64,000 nt of DNA from Mesorhizobium sp. B2-3-12 (GCF_006442205.1 NZ_VFVR01000006.1:333777-397776), one strand, 5' to 3'. Positions 1 to 9,406 are shown, counted from the first letter of the stretch. Made by a program: numbers and translations. The notes: generated by a model not told the origin, from the sequence alone.

Positions 1-109
1 TCTCCAGCACGCGCCGGACATATTCGACCGGCTTGTCCAGGGTTTCGACCATGTCGGCGATGGTCGCATCGGCCGCGATCGGCGTCGGCGGTACGCGCTT
101 GGTGGCCAT
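1..109 (-). CDS. N-terminal fragment of an unrecognised protein, cut by the window edge
   Basis: Only the first 36 codons are inside the window; the reading frame runs off the left edge. The visible peptide begins MATKRVPPTPIAADATIADM and continues with VETLDKPVEYVRRVLE, which is hydrophilic and has no signal peptide. Its ATG overlaps the stop codon of the upstream gene in an ATGA junction, so the two are very probably translationally coupled in one operon. I do not recognise the family from this fragment. Confidence 0.6.
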   Translation of the reverse strand, partial: MATKRVPPTPIAADATIADMVETLDKPVEYVRRVLE

Positions 110-336
110 CAGCGTTTTCCGGCTCGTTTTGGCAGCGCCGCGAGCGCGGCGGCCGCGGCCATCTCGTCGGCCTCCTTCTCCAGCCGCAGTTCGCGCAGGC
201 GCGCGGTCTTGGCTTCCCGCGCCTGGCTGACGGCGTCGCGCTCGGAGATAATACGGTTAAGCGACATCGACTGGGTCTGCGTCTTGCTGAACAGCGACAC
301 GGCCGGATCGACGGCTGTCTTCGAATGGGCGGTCAA
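109..336 (-). CDS. small hypothetical protein, probable TTG start
   Basis: A 75-residue protein that I do not recognise. I chose the TTG at 336 because an AGGAG ribosome-binding site lies about 7 bases upstream and no better ATG fits. The N-terminal half is Ser/Thr-rich; the second half is a charged, probably helical stretch rich in Glu, Arg and Ala (SQAREAKTARLRELRLEKEA) that could form a coiled coil. There is no signal peptide or membrane segment. It overlaps the next gene by an ATGA junction, so the pair is likely co-expressed. The frame stays open further upstream but without a plausible ribosome-binding site. Confidence 0.55.
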   Translation of the reverse strand: MTAHSKTAVDPAVSLFSKTQTQSMSLNRIISERDAVSQAREAKTARLRELRLEKEADEMAAAAALAALPKRAGKR

Positions 337-655
337 AATCTTTCTCCTGTCAGGAGCCTGGCACCGATAGGGGGACACCGGGTCTTCGGTCAGAACCATG
401 CACAAGGCAATGCTGCAGCGTCCCTTAGCACGTTCAGCCCGATGCGCAGCGCATTTTCGGCGGCAACAAGCGTAAAATGAAAAAGGCCAGGCACCGCCTG
501 ACCTTCCCTGGAGCGCCGCGCATCCAGATGGACGCACAAGCAGGCTCCTCATGGGCAAAGGCCTTGGAAACTCAGGTTCCCGTGGCCATGCGCCCGAATT
601 CGCCGTTCACCGGTGCCAGTACATCCGTGGTCACCGGGACGGCTGAATTCTTTCT
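337..655. other. intergenic stretch without a convincing gene
   Basis: This stretch lies between the cold-shock gene and the small TTG-start gene. It holds the presumed terminator of the cold-shock gene at 472-505. The open frames in it have no ribosome-binding site or family resemblance. Confidence 0.5.
472..505 (-). terminator. probable rho-independent terminator of the cold-shock gene
   Basis: On the minus strand a stem AAGGTCAGGC / GCCTGGCCTT with a GGT loop and one wobble pair is followed by TTTCATTTT. It lies about 150 bases after the cold-shock stop codon. Confidence 0.5.
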
Positions 656-865
656 TCAGGCCGCCTTCAACTGGTCGGCCGACATCTTGCCCGACTTGTT
701 GTCGCGGACCATCTCGTAGCCGAGCTTCTGGCCCTCGACGATGTCGCGCATGCCGGCGCGTTCCACGGCCGAGATGTGGACAAAAACGTCGGCGGAGCCG
801 TCGTCAGGCTGAATAAAACCAAAACCTTTGGTGGCGTTGAACCACTTAACCGTGCCGGTGCTCAT
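656..865 (-). CDS. cold-shock protein, CspA family
   Basis: A 69-residue single-domain cold-shock protein. These five-stranded beta-barrel (OB-fold) proteins bind single-stranded RNA and DNA and act as RNA chaperones. The family signature is plain: GTVKWFNATKGFGFIQPDDG at residues 4-23 contains RNP1, and DVFVHISAV (about 26-34) contains RNP2. The start is the ATG at 865, preceded by GGAAAGG. The frame is open further upstream but that extension is not part of the family. Rhizobial genomes carry several csp paralogues, so a specific symbol is not assigned. Confidence 0.95.
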   Translation of the reverse strand: MSTGTVKWFNATKGFGFIQPDDGSADVFVHISAVERAGMRDIVEGQKLGYEMVRDNKSGKMSADQLKAA

Positions 866-1104
866 GACGAACCCTTTCCATGGCAAATATTCGTTCGCCG
901 TCATGCGGATGCACAACGCCGTCTGTCCCGATTTTTGATGTGGGAAGTTCGTCAAAGGCGCGCTCAAAAGCGCGAATAACAAAAGTCAGTCAAACAAATA
1001 TCGATGATTTGCTTGTAGAGGCATTTCGGCACGATGTCAAATTTTGCTGCAACGGGCAGCGGATCCCATTCATTCAAGCCGCCCGTTCGCCACAAGATGA
1101 TCTC

Positions 1105-4100
1105 TCACCAGTTGTAGCGCAGCACGCCCTTGCCGGCGTAGCTGCGCGTGGTGTCGGAGAACTCGCCTTCGAAGGTCGCCGCAAGGGAAAGGCCGTTGTG
1201 CCAGCTCATCTCGGCCGACAAGCTGGTCAGCGCGGCGTCGCGCGCCTCGGCAGCGCCGCCGACCGTAAACAAGGTTCCGGGCAAAGTCTGGAAAGTGGCG
1301 GAGACGCTGCGATCCGGATCGAAATTGTGAGCCCAGGCGGCACGCCCCCGCAGCGTCAAGATGGGGCCGTCGAGCTGCCAGGATTTGTCGGCCCGCAGTC
1401 CGATTTCGCTGCGCGTCGCGGTGATCTTCTTCGCATTGTAGCCAAGCCCGAAAGTGTCGGCGCCGGCAATTGCCTGCTCGCTGTAAGCCGGCAGGTCGAA
1501 GCTGGTGAACTGACCGGCCGCATAAGGGGTCAGCCCGAACCACGGTGTCGGCATGCGATAGCCGCCCTCCAGCCGGCCTGAGAACGCGTTGGCATCGAAG
1601 CGCGCCCGCAGCCGGTCGCCCCCGATGGTACGGTCGGTGGTGATATCCTGCCAGCCATAGGCCAGCGCAGCGGTGACGTAGGCCGGCCCGGCATTGTGGC
1701 GGAAGAAGGCACCGGCCTGGAACAGATCCGAGCGGCCGGAGCCGCCATTGTCGACGCTGAAGCTGGTGCCGCCGCCGGCCAACGCAAAGCCGGCGACCGT
1801 ATCCGGCGACAGCCAGTAGTCGCCTCCGAAGGCAGCTCCGTGGATATTGTCATGAGCAGCGTTGGAGCCAAGCGCCGTATCGCCGTCGCTGGCCTGCGAT
1901 CCACCGAAGCCGGCCGTCCACATGCTCCGACGCGGCTCCGATGACGCCGCCGCGAAAGCCTGCGCGGGTGGCCCCGCCGCCTCGTCGGCATAAGCTAGCG
2001 CAGGCACGTCGCCGGCCTCCATGCCCGTGGCTGACAGCCCGCCACGACCAGCAATGGCGGGGTCGGTGAGCAGCGACAGGAACAGATCCATGGCGTTGAA
2101 AGTCGTCTGCTGCGTGCGGGTGGCGAGTTCGCCCGAGACTTCGGTCAACCCGGCGGGCGAGAGTGTGCCGAAAGCGGCCGGAATGCCGCCGTTGATGTTG
2201 AAATAGCCAGTCAGCGTGTCGGCGACAGCCTGCTGGTTCTGATTGAGGCCGCCTGGCGCGAAGGCCAGACTGAGGTCGAGATAGGCGTGGTTTGCGTCGT
2301 AGCCGAGCGAAGCAGAAAAGTTCCGCGGCAGGTTTGCATCGCTCAAGGTGCCGAAAATGCCGGTCACGCCGCCATCGGCCGTCAGGATGACGTAGCGGCG
2401 CTCGATGTAACCGCCGTTTGCGTAGACCGCGTCAACCGTTGCCCCGCCGAGCGCGGCAGCGCCGCCGACATTGGCCGCCGAAGCCGTCTGCGGATCGAGA
2501 TCGACGCGGTATGTCGCCGCTGCAGTCATGGTCAGCGATCCCGACACTGTCATCGACGAGCCCGGCGTGCCATCGCCAGGCGCGAACGTGCCGCCGGTGA
2601 CGTTGATATCGGCGGCGCTGCCGGTGCCGCTCAGCGTCCCGCCATTGAGCGTGGTCAGCCCCGCGATGCCGCCGTTGTTGATGGCCACGCCGGCATTGTT
2701 GATCAGCCCGTCCTTCAGCGCGCCGGCATTGGTCAGCGTACCGCTGTTGACGACAAGTCCCGAGAGCGTGCCGCCGGCTGCCACCTCGATCGAGCCGGTC
2801 GCCGCGTTGACGATGCCGGCAGCGGTCGCGGTCAGCTCTCCACCTGCTGCCACGGTGAGCGAACCCGAGTTGGAAAGTTTGCCCTGCAGCGTGTAGTTGC
2901 CGGCCGTGCCGATCGCGAGTGTCGCACCACTGGCGTTGACGAAGGTCGAATTGCCGGTCACCGCTCCGGTGACATTGAAGATGCCGGCGTTGTTGGCGAT
3001 CACGCCGTCGATCGAGCCGGCGGTCGCGGTGACCGTGCCGCTGTTGGCAAAGCCGCCGGAGACGGCCCCAGCGCTGGTGAAAGTCGCGGCGTTGTCGACA
3101 CCGCCGACAATGCGTCCACTGGCCGCGAGCGCAAGCGTGCCGGCACTTACCGTCGTAAGGCCCGTGTAGGTGTTTGCACCCGACAGCGTGAGCGTGCCCG
3201 GCCCCAGCATCGTCAATGCACCATTTCCGGAGATCACGCCGTCAACTGTGAGCGTGGTGTTCGCGCCGGGCGCAAAGCTGCCGCCGCCGGCGCCAAGCAC
3301 GATGTCGCGATTGGTCGCGAAGCTCGCGGTCGTGGCCAGCGTGCCGCCGTCGAGGGTCACTCCACCGGCGATCGCACCGAGATTGGCGTCCTGCGAGATC
3401 GAGAGCGTGCCCTGGCTGATGGTCCACGGTGTCAGTGCCGTCGTCGTGCCGGTGAGCATCCAGGTACCGGTGCCGGTCTTCTGATAGATGCCGAAGCCGC
3501 GATACTGCGCCGACGCGCCGATGGCCGAGACATTGAACGTGCCGTCGGTGTCGCCGCCCAGCGCGAAAGTATCGGCAGTCGAAAAGGCGACGACGCGGCC
3601 ACTGATGACGGATGTGGAGGCGAGGGTAAGGCTGTTGACGCCACCGGTGAACTGGATGGCGCTGGTCTGTGTCACGCCGTTTCTGGCAAAACCGCCGGTG
3701 ATGGTGCCGGCGTTGACGATCGCCAAGGAACCGCCGGTGATGGCGACTCCGCCGCCGCCATCCGCGCCGTTCGTTCCCCCGGTTGTGGGCGCGCCACCGG
3801 AGCCGCCCTGGACCGAGCCGCCGGCGCCGATGCGAAGGTTTGCGCCTTGCCCAACGATGCCGGCGCCGCCCGTTCCGCCTGAGCCGCCGACCGATGTAGC
3901 GAAGCCGTTGCTACGCCCGCCGGCGCCGCCGACGCCGCCGCTAACCTGGCCGGAAATTGCGATGGTGACGCCGGCCGCAACCTGCAGGCCGGTGCCGCCT
4001 GTGCCGCCGGTGCCGCCCTTACCGCCAAGATTCGGTGTCGTCGCGGCGCCGCCTATGCCTCCCGCACCACCCGTGATGCTGCCGGTGCTGGTCCCAAGAC

Positions 4101-5232
4101 TGCCCCCGGCGAAAATTGCCCCGGTGCCTCCGGTGCCTCCGGTGCCGCCGGTGCCGGTGAACGCCTTCAGAACAACGTTGCCGCCGTTAGAGCCCGGAAC
4201 GCCGGATGAGGCCTGTCCGCCTGTCCCTCCGGCCCCGCCGGTGATTGCGCCGCCATTGAGCAGCGTGGCGTTGGCGTTCGAGAACAGGACGCCGGCGCCG
4301 CCGGAGCCGCCGGAGCCGCCATTGCCGCCGATACCCGTCACTGTGCCCGTATTGAATGTAGGCCCGCCTTGCCCGCCAATCCCGCCGGCGCCGCCCCTGG
4401 CTCCGGTAACGCTGCCGGCGACCTGATTGGTGAAGGATGCGCCGGGCCCTGAAAACAACAGGCCGGCGCCACCGCTACCGCCCATGCCGCCGGTTCCGCC
4501 CGTGGCTGTCTGGGCGGTCGGATAGGCAGCGCCGCCGTTGCCGCCATTCCCGCCGATGCCGCCCGCCGCCGACACGGCGGCGTTCGTGAACGTGCTGCCG
4601 GGAGCAACGAACTCGCGCCCGGCGCCTCCAGCGCCGCCACCACCGCCGCCTGTGCCGCCGTCGGAATAGCGGTTGCCGCCCTTGCCGCCATTGCCCCCAT
4701 TACCCGCAGCGACAACGCCGTTGCCGTCGAAGCCGCCACCGCCGCCGCCGCCGGCCGTCTCGTCGCCGCTGTTGCCGTTCGATCCCGGCTTGCCGTTGGC
4801 ACTGCCGGCGGTGCCTCCGAGGCCGCCAGGCGTGCCACCGTCGCCGGCACCGCCGGCGCCGCCCGCGCTGCTGCCCGCCGCACCGCCGCCACCGCCGCCG
4901 AAGCCGGTGCCATCCGTGCCAGCGGCACCGGAGTAACCGACACCGCCCGCGCCGCCGCTCGTTGCCACGCCGGAATTGCCACCATCGCCACCACCGGCAT
5001 CGATAACCGTACCGCCGCCAGCGCCATTGCCGCCGGAGCCGCTTGCCCCGTCATTGCCGCTAGCGCCACCTATGCCGCCGTTCCCGAAGATCAGACCGCC
5101 GCTGCCACCATCGTCGGCATGCGCGGAAGCGGTGAACAGCGATGCCATGACGACGCCGCAGGCGATGGTCATTAGAAGGTGGTCCCGAACCGCGACCGTC
5201 GGGCGCGCATACCTTTCGATCTTGCAGTTCAT
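1105..5232 (-). CDS. large glycine-rich autotransporter (type V secretion)
   Basis: A 1375-residue secreted protein. Residues 1-39 form an extended signal peptide ending in SAHA before DDGG. About residues 40-520 are an extraordinary Gly-rich passenger made of GGxGG, GGAGG and GTGGTGG runs separated by short non-Gly segments. Residues about 620-950 resemble the autotransporter-associated beta-strand repeat (for example GTLTLSGANTYTGLTTVSAG) and predict a beta-helix. The last 270 residues are the outer-membrane beta-barrel domain, from about SEPRRSMWTAGFGGSQ to the terminal aromatic residue in RYNW. The N-terminal start at 5232 gives the signal peptide directly. It stands alone on its strand and is divergent from a winged-helix gene at 5482. 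The substrate or ligand is unknown; adhesion or surface structure is the usual role of such proteins. Confidence 0.9.
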   Translation of the reverse strand: MNCKIERYARPTVAVRDHLLMTIACGVVMASLFTASAHADDGGSGGLIFGNGGIGGASGNDGASGSGGNGAGGGTVIDAGGGDGGNSGVATSGGAGGVGYSGAAGTDGTGFGGGGGGAAGSSAGGAGGAGDGGTPGGLGGTAGSANGKPGSNGNSGDETAGGGGGGGFDGNGVVAAGNGGNGGKGGNRYSDGGTGGGGGGAGGAGREFVAPGSTFTNAAVSAAGGIGGNGGNGGAAYPTAQTATGGTGGMGGSGGAGLLFSGPGASFTNQVAGSVTGARGGAGGIGGQGGPTFNTGTVTGIGGNGGSGGSGGAGVLFSNANATLLNGGAITGGAGGTGGQASSGVPGSNGGNVVLKAFTGTGGTGGTGGTGAIFAGGSLGTSTGSITGGAGGIGGAATTPNLGGKGGTGGTGGTGLQVAAGVTIAISGQVSGGVGGAGGRSNGFATSVGGSGGTGGAGIVGQGANLRIGAGGSVQGGSGGAPTTGGTNGADGGGGVAITGGSLAIVNAGTITGGFARNGVTQTSAIQFTGGVNSLTLASTSVISGRVVAFSTADTFALGGDTDGTFNVSAIGASAQYRGFGIYQKTGTGTWMLTGTTTALTPWTISQGTLSISQDANLGAIAGGVTLDGGTLATTASFATNRDIVLGAGGGSFAPGANTTLTVDGVISGNGALTMLGPGTLTLSGANTYTGLTTVSAGTLALAASGRIVGGVDNAATFTSAGAVSGGFANSGTVTATAGSIDGVIANNAGIFNVTGAVTGNSTFVNASGATLAIGTAGNYTLQGKLSNSGSLTVAAGGELTATAAGIVNAATGSIEVAAGGTLSGLVVNSGTLTNAGALKDGLINNAGVAINNGGIAGLTTLNGGTLSGTGSAADINVTGGTFAPGDGTPGSSMTVSGSLTMTAAATYRVDLDPQTASAANVGGAAALGGATVDAVYANGGYIERRYVILTADGGVTGIFGTLSDANLPRNFSASLGYDANHAYLDLSLAFAPGGLNQNQQAVADTLTGYFNINGGIPAAFGTLSPAGLTEVSGELATRTQQTTFNAMDLFLSLLTDPAIAGRGGLSATGMEAGDVPALAYADEAAGPPAQAFAAASSEPRRSMWTAGFGGSQASDGDTALGSNAAHDNIHGAAFGGDYWLSPDTVAGFALAGGGTSFSVDNGGSGRSDLFQAGAFFRHNAGPAYVTAALAYGWQDITTDRTIGGDRLRARFDANAFSGRLEGGYRMPTPWFGLTPYAAGQFTSFDLPAYSEQAIAGADTFGLGYNAKKITATRSEIGLRADKSWQLDGPILTLRGRAAWAHNFDPDRSVSATFQTLPGTLFTVGGAAEARDAALTSLSAEMSWHNGLSLAATFEGEFSDTTRSYAGKGVLRYNW

Positions 5233-5481
5233 TTGGCCCCCGGCTTTGCATACTCAAAAAACTTCAAACGCCGGCTCGATTCATGCATCGGCATGGCTCG
5301 CGCGAGAACGGACTCTTTTGCGTGTATTTCGAAGCGCTCGCGGGTGTCGCATCTGAGCCACTACCTGCACGTGTGTTGTTGACGCGATCGGCTATGTGGG
5401 TAAAGCCGGGTCGTCGGGGACGACGAGTGCCCTACATTTTGGCGCAGTCGTATCGGTAACAACCGGCGTGGATGGCATCGC

Positions 5482-6378
5482 ATGATCCAGCAAGAGCTTC
5501 GCTTTCATTCGCCAGACGAGATCCTCGCGCATCAGGCCTTCGCCGAGGCACGCGCCGTCTGGATCGAAGGCATGCTCGGCCTTTACGAGAACAATCCATT
5601 TCTCAGCCGGCTGCTCGCCGCGACCCAGCGCTCGGCGGTGTTCTTCAACACGCTCGTCCTGGATGCCGCGCACGACCCGACCGACCGTTCGACCTGGCCC
5701 ACGATCGCCCTCGTGCAGGAGGTGATGGCCCCCTATGGCGTATCGAGCCGCCGCAACATCGAGACGATCGTCGCAAGGTTCGTCGAGACAGGCTTTCTGT
5801 CCCGCCATGAAGTTGCCGCGGACAGGCGCGTGCGCCTCTTGGTGCCCACCGAAAAAATGGTCGCGCACGACCTCGATTGGGTCAGGGTCTATTATTCGCC
5901 GCTGGCCGTGATGTTTCCTGGCTGCGGCTACGCACCGCCGATGCGGCGCGATCCGATATTCAGGACTGCCGTGAGGCGCGCGAGCCGCCCCGGTCTTGGA
6001 GACGCGGTGAAGCTGCTGGCAAACAATCCGGCGATCACCTTCATCATGAACAGGGATGCCGGGATGATGGTGTTGATCAAGCTGGTGCAGACCGGGGCCG
6101 CCGCGGGCCCAGCCGCTCTGGACTTCAGCGACCTCGCGAAACGGTTTGGCATCTCGCGGACACATGTCCGCCGGCTGCTGCGGGATGCCGAACAGGAAGG
6201 ACTGCTTGGATTGTCGAAGGCCAGCGTCACCCTCGAACCACGTCTCGTCGCGGCCTTCGATCGTTTCCTCGCCGACTGCATGGCGGGATTCCATGCCCTG
6301 TTCCACTTCGCGATGAGTTCTCCCGAGATGGCAAGCAGCACCGCGATCGGGTGCAAAGGTCCTACAGGATCGAGCTGA
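5482..6378 (+). CDS. double winged-helix DNA-binding protein (hypothetical regulator)
   Basis: A 298-residue cytoplasmic protein with no membrane segment. Two helix-turn-helix-like segments can be seen: one near residues 75-105 (VQEVMAPYGVSSRRNIETIV) and one near 215-240 (FSDLAKRFGISRTHVRRLLR), the latter a textbook winged-helix recognition region. The two domains appear to be related MarR-like units. No ligand-binding or response-regulator domain is visible. It is transcribed divergently from the autotransporter with 249 bases between them, which makes it a candidate regulator of that gene; that is inference from position only. The start at 5482 is preceded by GGATGG. Confidence 0.75.
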   Translation: MIQQELRFHSPDEILAHQAFAEARAVWIEGMLGLYENNPFLSRLLAATQRSAVFFNTLVLDAAHDPTDRSTWPTIALVQEVMAPYGVSSRRNIETIVARFVETGFLSRHEVAADRRVRLLVPTEKMVAHDLDWVRVYYSPLAVMFPGCGYAPPMRRDPIFRTAVRRASRPGLGDAVKLLANNPAITFIMNRDAGMMVLIKLVQTGAAAGPAALDFSDLAKRFGISRTHVRRLLRDAEQEGLLGLSKASVTLEPRLVAAFDRFLADCMAGFHALFHFAMSSPEMASSTAIGCKGPTGSS

Positions 6379-6478
6379 TCGGCGGCAGGATCTCGTGGTG
6401 AAAACCACGGCCCGAACACGACACGGGATCGCCGGCGATCACGGCCCTTGCCTCGGCTTGCACGCAGGACCGATCAGC

Positions 6479-7132
6479 CTATTCGTCCGGTCCCGGCTCC
6501 GGCCATGTCTCCCTGGCTGCTTCGGCATACCATTGGCGCATGGCCGGCGTTGCCAGAACCGCATCGACATAGGCCCTGGTGTCGGGCGCCAGATCCCCGC
6601 CATAGGTGTCGAAACGGGTGACAACGGGCGCATACATGGCATCGGCGGCGGTGAAATGGCCGAACAGGAACGGGCCGCCCTTGCCGTACTTCTCCCGGCA
6701 TTCGCGCCACAGCGCCTCGATGCGCGTCCGCTGCGCCTCGCCTTCGGCATCGAGCGGCTTGTGCGCCTTTGGCCGGCGCAGGTTCATCGGCCAGCCATAG
6801 CGCACCTCGCGAAAACCGGAATGCATCTCGGTCGCCGCCGCGCGTGCCAGCGCCCGGGCGCCGATATCGGCCGGCCAGAGGTTTTTGTCCGGAAACAGGT
6901 CGGCGAGATATTCAAGGATGGCAAGGGTTTCCCAGACAATCCTGCCCTTGTGATTCAAGACGGGCACCTGACCGGTCGGCGACACTTTCGCCAGGTTGGC
7001 CGCGGTTTCGGGCGTGCGCAGCCGCACGAACCCTTCTTCGAACGGTATATCCAGGTGCCGCATCGCCACCCAGGGCCTGAGCGACCAGGACGAAAAGCAC
7101 TTGTTGCCGATATGGAGCGTGAATTCCGACAT
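6479..7132 (-). CDS. glutathione S-transferase family protein
   Basis: A 217-residue soluble protein with the two-domain GST layout. The N-terminal thioredoxin-like domain (about 1-80) includes the motif GNKCFSSWSLRPWV, in which the Ser residues could activate glutathione, and the cis-Pro segment TGQVPVLNH; the ETLAILEYLADLFP segment contributes the conserved glutathione-contact region. The C-terminal helical domain follows, with the FLFGHFTAADAMYAP motif (N-capping box, about 160-175). Such proteins conjugate or reduce small electrophiles. The exact substrate cannot be told. It faces the CsbD gene divergently. Confidence 0.9.
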   Translation of the reverse strand: MSEFTLHIGNKCFSSWSLRPWVAMRHLDIPFEEGFVRLRTPETAANLAKVSPTGQVPVLNHKGRIVWETLAILEYLADLFPDKNLWPADIGARALARAAATEMHSGFREVRYGWPMNLRRPKAHKPLDAEGEAQRTRIEALWRECREKYGKGGPFLFGHFTAADAMYAPVVTRFDTYGGDLAPDTRAYVDAVLATPAMRQWYAEAARETWPEPGPDE

Positions 7133-7278
7133 GTGTCCCCCTTCGAATTGTTACTCGCACCCTAGCTTGCCGGCCCGGCGACCGAAAGGCACCAGTTTTG
7201 CCGGCACGGGCAGCCACCGTTGGAACCGAAACCGCGCCGGCTCGTTTGCTCAGGCGAACCAAACCCGGGAGATGCGAA

Positions 7279-7458
7279 ATGGTGAACAAGGATCAGGTCG
7301 CCGGTGTGGCCAAGCAGGTAAAGGGCTCGGTCAAGCAAGCCGCCGGCAAAGCGACCGGCGACAGGCAGACGCAGGCGGAAGGCACGGCCGACAAAGCCAC
7401 CGGCAAGGTGCAGAAGGCCTATGGCGACGTGAAGGACAAGGTCAAGAAATCGCTTTGA
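7279..7458 (+). CDS. CsbD-like stress-response protein
   Basis: A 59-residue, very hydrophilic protein with the CsbD repeat pattern: DQVAGVAKQVKGSVKQAAGK followed by a similar TADKATGKVQKAYGDVKDKV unit. CsbD-family proteins are induced by general stress; their molecular role is not established. I chose the ATG at 7279, which has GGGAG upstream and gives the family's normal length. A terminator follows directly. Confidence 0.93.
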   Translation: MVNKDQVAGVAKQVKGSVKQAAGKATGDRQTQAEGTADKATGKVQKAYGDVKDKVKKSL

Positions 7459-7470
7459 CAACTGTGAAAA

Positions 7471-7493
7471 GGGCCGCGTCGAGCGGCCCTTTT
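7471..7493. terminator. bidirectional rho-independent terminator
   Basis: The stem GGGCCGC / GCGGCCC with a GTCGA loop is flanked by AAAA on the left and TTTT on the right. It sits between the convergent CsbD gene and phosphoesterase gene and can serve both. Confidence 0.85.
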
Positions 7494-8626
7494 CATGTCC
7501 TCAACGATTTGCAGAAGGCATTGGTGAAAATCACATCGCCATGATCGTCGCTGGCTTCGCCCAGAACGACGTCCAGGCTGTCGCCGGTGACACGGGCCAG
7601 GGCGAAGCCGCCCATATAGGCGGCCTTTGGCTTGAAGAGATCGAGACCGTCGCGCTGATAGATCATCGGCACCTCGTGCTGATGACCGTGGAAGACAGCA
7701 ATGACGTTGTAGCCTTTCAAGGCCGCCAGCAATGCCTGGCGATCCGCATCGCTCCACCAATGCGGCGCGCCCTTGCCGTCTCCGTCGAATGCTCTTTTGA
7801 CGGGGTCCCATCGCTCGGTCGAAAAAACGTCCCAACCATAGTGCTGGAACAGGATGACCGGGCGGCCGTCCGCCGCATAGGTCGCCAGATCCTGCTTGAG
7901 CCAGGGCAGGCTGTTGTCGGCGCCATGGCCGCTGTCGCCGGCGAAGCGATGGGTCTGCACCAGATGCAGGCCGCCCCAGTCCCATGAATAGCAGTCGGTG
8001 TCGACGTCGTAGCTGGTGGCCGGCACCGGCGGCTTGAAGAACACGCCGGCACGGTGATTGACCTCGACATAGTCGCGCATTTCGCGTCGATACCAGTCGA
8101 CATGGTGCGGCGGGCCATTCTGGTCGAGGTCATGATTGCCGAGCCCGACATAAACCGGAACATGCACACGGTCGGGCCCCATGCCTTGCTGATAGCGCTG
8201 GCTGAACTGCAGGAGCTGAGTGCCCTCGCTGGGTTCGGTGATCTGGCCGCCGCCGTCGTCGGTGATGTCGCCGCCGAGGACAAGGCCGAGCGGCGTGCCG
8301 ATGCAGCTGCCGGCCGACCGCAGGCCCGTGGCGATGCCGTCGATCTGCGCCGGCCAGTCCTTGTCACCGATGGCGTTCAACGCCGCGACGTTACGCAGCA
8401 GCGCCGCGTCCGTCTTGCCTTCCTGCTGGCAATTGGGGCTCAGGCCGCTCGCCATGCGGCAGGCATGGACATCGGCGACGAACAGGAAGGTGGCGTCGAT
8501 GGCCTGGACGCGCTGCCCGGTCTGGCCGAGTGCCGGATGTGAAAGCGCACCGGTCGCGGCGAGACCGGCGGCCTGTATCAGAAAGCTGCGGCGTGAAAGC
8601 AATTTTGGCGGCCAGTGATTCATCAT
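7493..8626 (-). CDS. Tat-exported metallophosphoesterase
   Basis: A 377-residue calcineurin-like phosphoesterase. The N-terminus has a twin-arginine signal (SRRSFLIQ, Arg 12-13) followed by a hydrophobic stretch, so export as a folded, metal-loaded protein to the periplasm is likely. The metal-binding motifs appear in family order: DVHAC, GGDITDD, GLGNHD, FQHYGWD and FHGHQHE. These bind a dinuclear metal centre that hydrolyses phosphomono- or diesters. The substrate is unknown. It stands alone between CsbD and the TetR gene. Confidence 0.9.
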   Translation of the reverse strand: MMNHWPPKLLSRRSFLIQAAGLAATGALSHPALGQTGQRVQAIDATFLFVADVHACRMASGLSPNCQQEGKTDAALLRNVAALNAIGDKDWPAQIDGIATGLRSAGSCIGTPLGLVLGGDITDDGGGQITEPSEGTQLLQFSQRYQQGMGPDRVHVPVYVGLGNHDLDQNGPPHHVDWYRREMRDYVEVNHRAGVFFKPPVPATSYDVDTDCYSWDWGGLHLVQTHRFAGDSGHGADNSLPWLKQDLATYAADGRPVILFQHYGWDVFSTERWDPVKRAFDGDGKGAPHWWSDADRQALLAALKGYNVIAVFHGHQHEVPMIYQRDGLDLFKPKAAYMGGFALARVTGDSLDVVLGEASDDHGDVIFTNAFCKSLRT

Positions 8627-8707
8627 CGGCGGAATTTCAGCACACGCGGCGTCTGTCCGTCCAGTTTGGTCGAGACATCGGCCGCGCAGCCCAGCCTGTA
8701 GCTTGCC

Positions 8708-9406
8708 TCAACTCGTGCCGAACCGCGGCAGCACCCGGCGGCGTCGCCTCGTGCCTGGTTCGCGCTGCGGTGATGTGGCCTGCGAGGCGCACCGCTCCAA
8801 CGCCGCAAGGCAATCGCGCAACGGCCCGGCGTCCTGCGCCGTCTTGGCCATCGACATGGCGCCGGAATAGGCGGCGACCGCGAATACCGCGAAATGCTGG
8901 GGATCCGTGGCTTGCTCCCTGCCCTCCTGCTGATCGGCGCTGATCTTGTCGGCGATCGCCTGGCGCCACGCCGAAAAGATGCCGGCAAGCGCAATCCGGA
9001 ATTCGGGATCGGCGAGCGAGAGCTCATGCGCCAGATTGTTGAGCGGGCAGCCGCGCACGAAACCTTGCTGTTCCAGTTCCGCGGCAACGGCCTCGAACAC
9101 CTGACGCACGCCCTCGCGCGCCGAAGCCGCCCGCCGCACCGGCGCGATCCACGTCTCGTCGACAGCCGCCGCCACGCGCTCTTCGATGACGGCCAGCGCC
9201 AGCGCCTTCTTGGTCGGGAAATGATGATGCAGCGCGCCACCGCTGACGCCCGCCGCCGCCATCAGGTCGCCAAGGCTGGAAGCATGGTAGCCGCGTGCCT
9301 GAAACGCGGCTTCGGCGACATCGAGCACTTTCCTGCGCATGCCTTCGGGGTCGTTGCTGCGTTTGCCCCGAACTCGTCTTGGCCGGTTGTCGATCTCTGC
9401 TGACAT
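8708..9406 (-). CDS. TetR-family repressor
   Basis: A 232-residue regulator. The N-terminal DNA-binding domain is typical, with KVLDVAEAAFQARGYHASSL followed by MAAAGVSGGALHHHFPTKKA as helix-turn-helix (about residues 35-65). The C-terminal ligand domain is like that of the AcrR/TetR_C_13 type. I start it at the ATG at 9406; an upstream start at 9457 would lie inside the operator. It is divergent from the NIPSNAP gene, and an unusually clear pair of palindromes fills the space between them, so it very probably represses both genes. The C-terminus ends in an Arg-rich tail (TRRRRRVLP). Confidence 0.9.
   Translation of the reverse strand: MSAEIDNRPRRVRGKRSNDPEGMRRKVLDVAEAAFQARGYHASSLGDLMAAAGVSGGALHHHFPTKKALALAVIEERVAAAVDETWIAPVRRAASAREGVRQVFEAVAAELEQQGFVRGCPLNNLAHELSLADPEFRIALAGIFSAWRQAIADKISADQQEGREQATDPQHFAVFAVAAYSGAMSMAKTAQDAGPLRDCLAALERCASQATSPQREPGTRRRRRVLPRFGTS

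Noticed and set aside
2287..4426. Long plus-strand frames opposite the autotransporter (531 and 312 codons)
   Set aside because: They are shadows of the Gly-rich coding strand; composition is all Arg/Gly or Pro-rich and there are no family features.
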